DNA from: Hellea sp.
GTDB lineage: Bacteria > Pseudomonadota > Alphaproteobacteria > Caulobacterales > Maricaulaceae
NCBI GenBank assembly: GCA_020628635.1
Contig: JAHDEU010000162.1
Location: forward strand, 1 to 5,653
Reading direction: 5' to 3'
DNA: 5,653 nucleotides
The notes beneath the pieces were generated by a model. That model saw nothing but the letters and a program-made list of their open reading frames with translations. It ran no database searches and was not told the DNA's origin. This document shows, piece by piece, positions 4,997 through 5,653 of the stretch. The position numbers were made by a program, and so were the translations under genes. Numbering within the stretch: position 1 is the stretch's first letter; each line of letters begins with the position of its first letter.

Positions 4997-5653
4997 CCAA
5001 CGCGACTACCGCGACACGCTCTTCCTGCCGAAGACCGATTTCCCCATGCGCGCCGGCCTGCCCAAGGCGGAGCCGAAATGGCTCGACATGTGGAACGAGC
5101 GCAAGCTCTACCAGACGCTTCGCGAGCAATCGAAAGGCCGCGAACAATACTGCCTCCATGACGGCCCGCCCTACGCCAATGGCCACATCCACATGGGCAC
5201 GGCGCTGAACAAGATCCACAAGGACATCATCAACCGCAGCCACCAGATGCTGGGTTACGACGCCAACTACGTCCCCGGCTGGGACTGCCACGGCCTGCCG
5301 ATCGAGTGGAAGGTGGAGGAGGAATACCGCGCCAAGGGCAAGTCCAAGGACGACGTGAAGCCCTCCGAGTTCCGCGCCCGCTGCCGCGAATACGCGCAGG
5401 AATGGCTCGACGTGCAGCGCGAGGAATTCTGCCGCCTCGGCGTCATCGGCGACTGGGAGAACCCCTATGTCACCATGCGCCCGGAGAGCGAGGCCGACAT
5501 CTGCGAGGAGCTTCTCAAGATCGCCATGACCGGTCAGCTCTATCGCGGCTCCAAGCCGATCATGTGGAGCCCGGTGGAACAGACCGCGCTCGCCGAAGCG
5601 GAGGTGGAGTACAAGGACAAGAAGGGCACGCAGATTTATGTGCGGTTTCCTGT
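4986..5653 (+). CDS. ileS: Isoleucyl-tRNA synthetase, N-terminal part (cut by window)
   Basis: The frame is open from ATG 4986 to the right edge: 222 codons and 2 bases, about a quarter of a normal IleRS. It charges tRNA-Ile with isoleucine in the cytoplasm. Clear class I landmarks are D-T-L-F-L-P-K-T-D-F-P-M-R (10-22), H-D-G-P-P-Y-A-N-G (58-66), the HIGH-box position H69-M-G-T72, A-L-N-K (73-76), K-D-I-I (79-82), the Ile-specific V-P-G-W-D-C-H-G-L-P-I-E (96-107), and G-S-K-P-I-M-W-S-P followed by T-A-L-A-E-A-E-V-E-Y near the start of the editing domain insertion. The last HIGH residue is Thr rather than His. No upstream in-frame start is visible and the Shine-Dalgarno is weak (AAAGA at 4974-4978). 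The KMSKS loop and the C-terminal zinc domain lie outside the window. Confidence 0.96.
   Translation, partial: MTDSQRDYRDTLFLPKTDFPMRAGLPKAEPKWLDMWNERKLYQTLREQSKGREQYCLHDGPPYANGHIHMGTALNKIHKDIINRSHQMLGYDANYVPGWDCHGLPIEWKVEEEYRAKGKSKDDVKPSEFRARCREYAQEWLDVQREEFCRLGVIGDWENPYVTMRPESEADICEELLKIAMTGQLYRGSKPIMWSPVEQTALAEAEVEYKDKKGTQIYVRFP

Noticed and set aside
4860..5291. 143-codon minus-strand frame opposite the start of ileS
   Set aside because: ileS is unmistakable on the plus strand, and the minus frame has no motif.

Overview
The window reads as chromosomal DNA of a GC-rich alphaproteobacterium. The strongest clue is the isoleucyl-tRNA synthetase at the right edge, which has the alphaproteobacterial style of IleRS sequence. 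The dihydroorotase is of a type I associate with that class. GANTC, the target of the cell-cycle methyltransferase CcrM, is nearly absent from the window. A stalked or dimorphic lineage (Caulobacterales, Maricaulales or Hyphomonadales-like) would fit, but this is inference. I see no insertion sequence, tRNA, rRNA or CRISPR array.

Layout. The left edge (1-527, +) holds the 3' part of a gene for a Pro-rich, Cys-containing repeat protein that ends in a very His-rich tail; a GC-rich hairpin follows it. Next (751-1386, +) is an exported glycine-zipper protein with a long Tyr-rich repeat tail. A candidate promoter and a CtrA-like site lie upstream, and a hairpin lies between it and the convergent dihydroorotase gene. 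The dihydroorotase (1425-2804, -) is full length and belongs to pyrimidine synthesis. Diverging from it across 47 bp is a close-packed run of three small membrane-protein genes (2852-3262, 3295-3858, 3910-4308, all +). The first and third are paralogues of each other; the middle one is not visibly related. Converging on this run is a lipoprotein with a glyoxalase/VOC fold (4324-4821, -). A 164-bp divergent spacer then leads into ileS (4986 to the right edge, +, truncated).

How the genes relate. The only clear housekeeping functions are pyrimidine synthesis and Ile-tRNA charging, and they are not operonic with their neighbours. The likely operon is the three-gene membrane cluster. It is the best candidate here for something undescribed: two diverged copies of a small two-helix membrane protein flanking a larger predicted two-helix protein, with gaps of 32 and 51 bp. 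Its function cannot be read from sequence. The two left-hand proteins and the VOC lipoprotein all look like envelope or exported components. No stretch longer than 300 bases lacks a gene.
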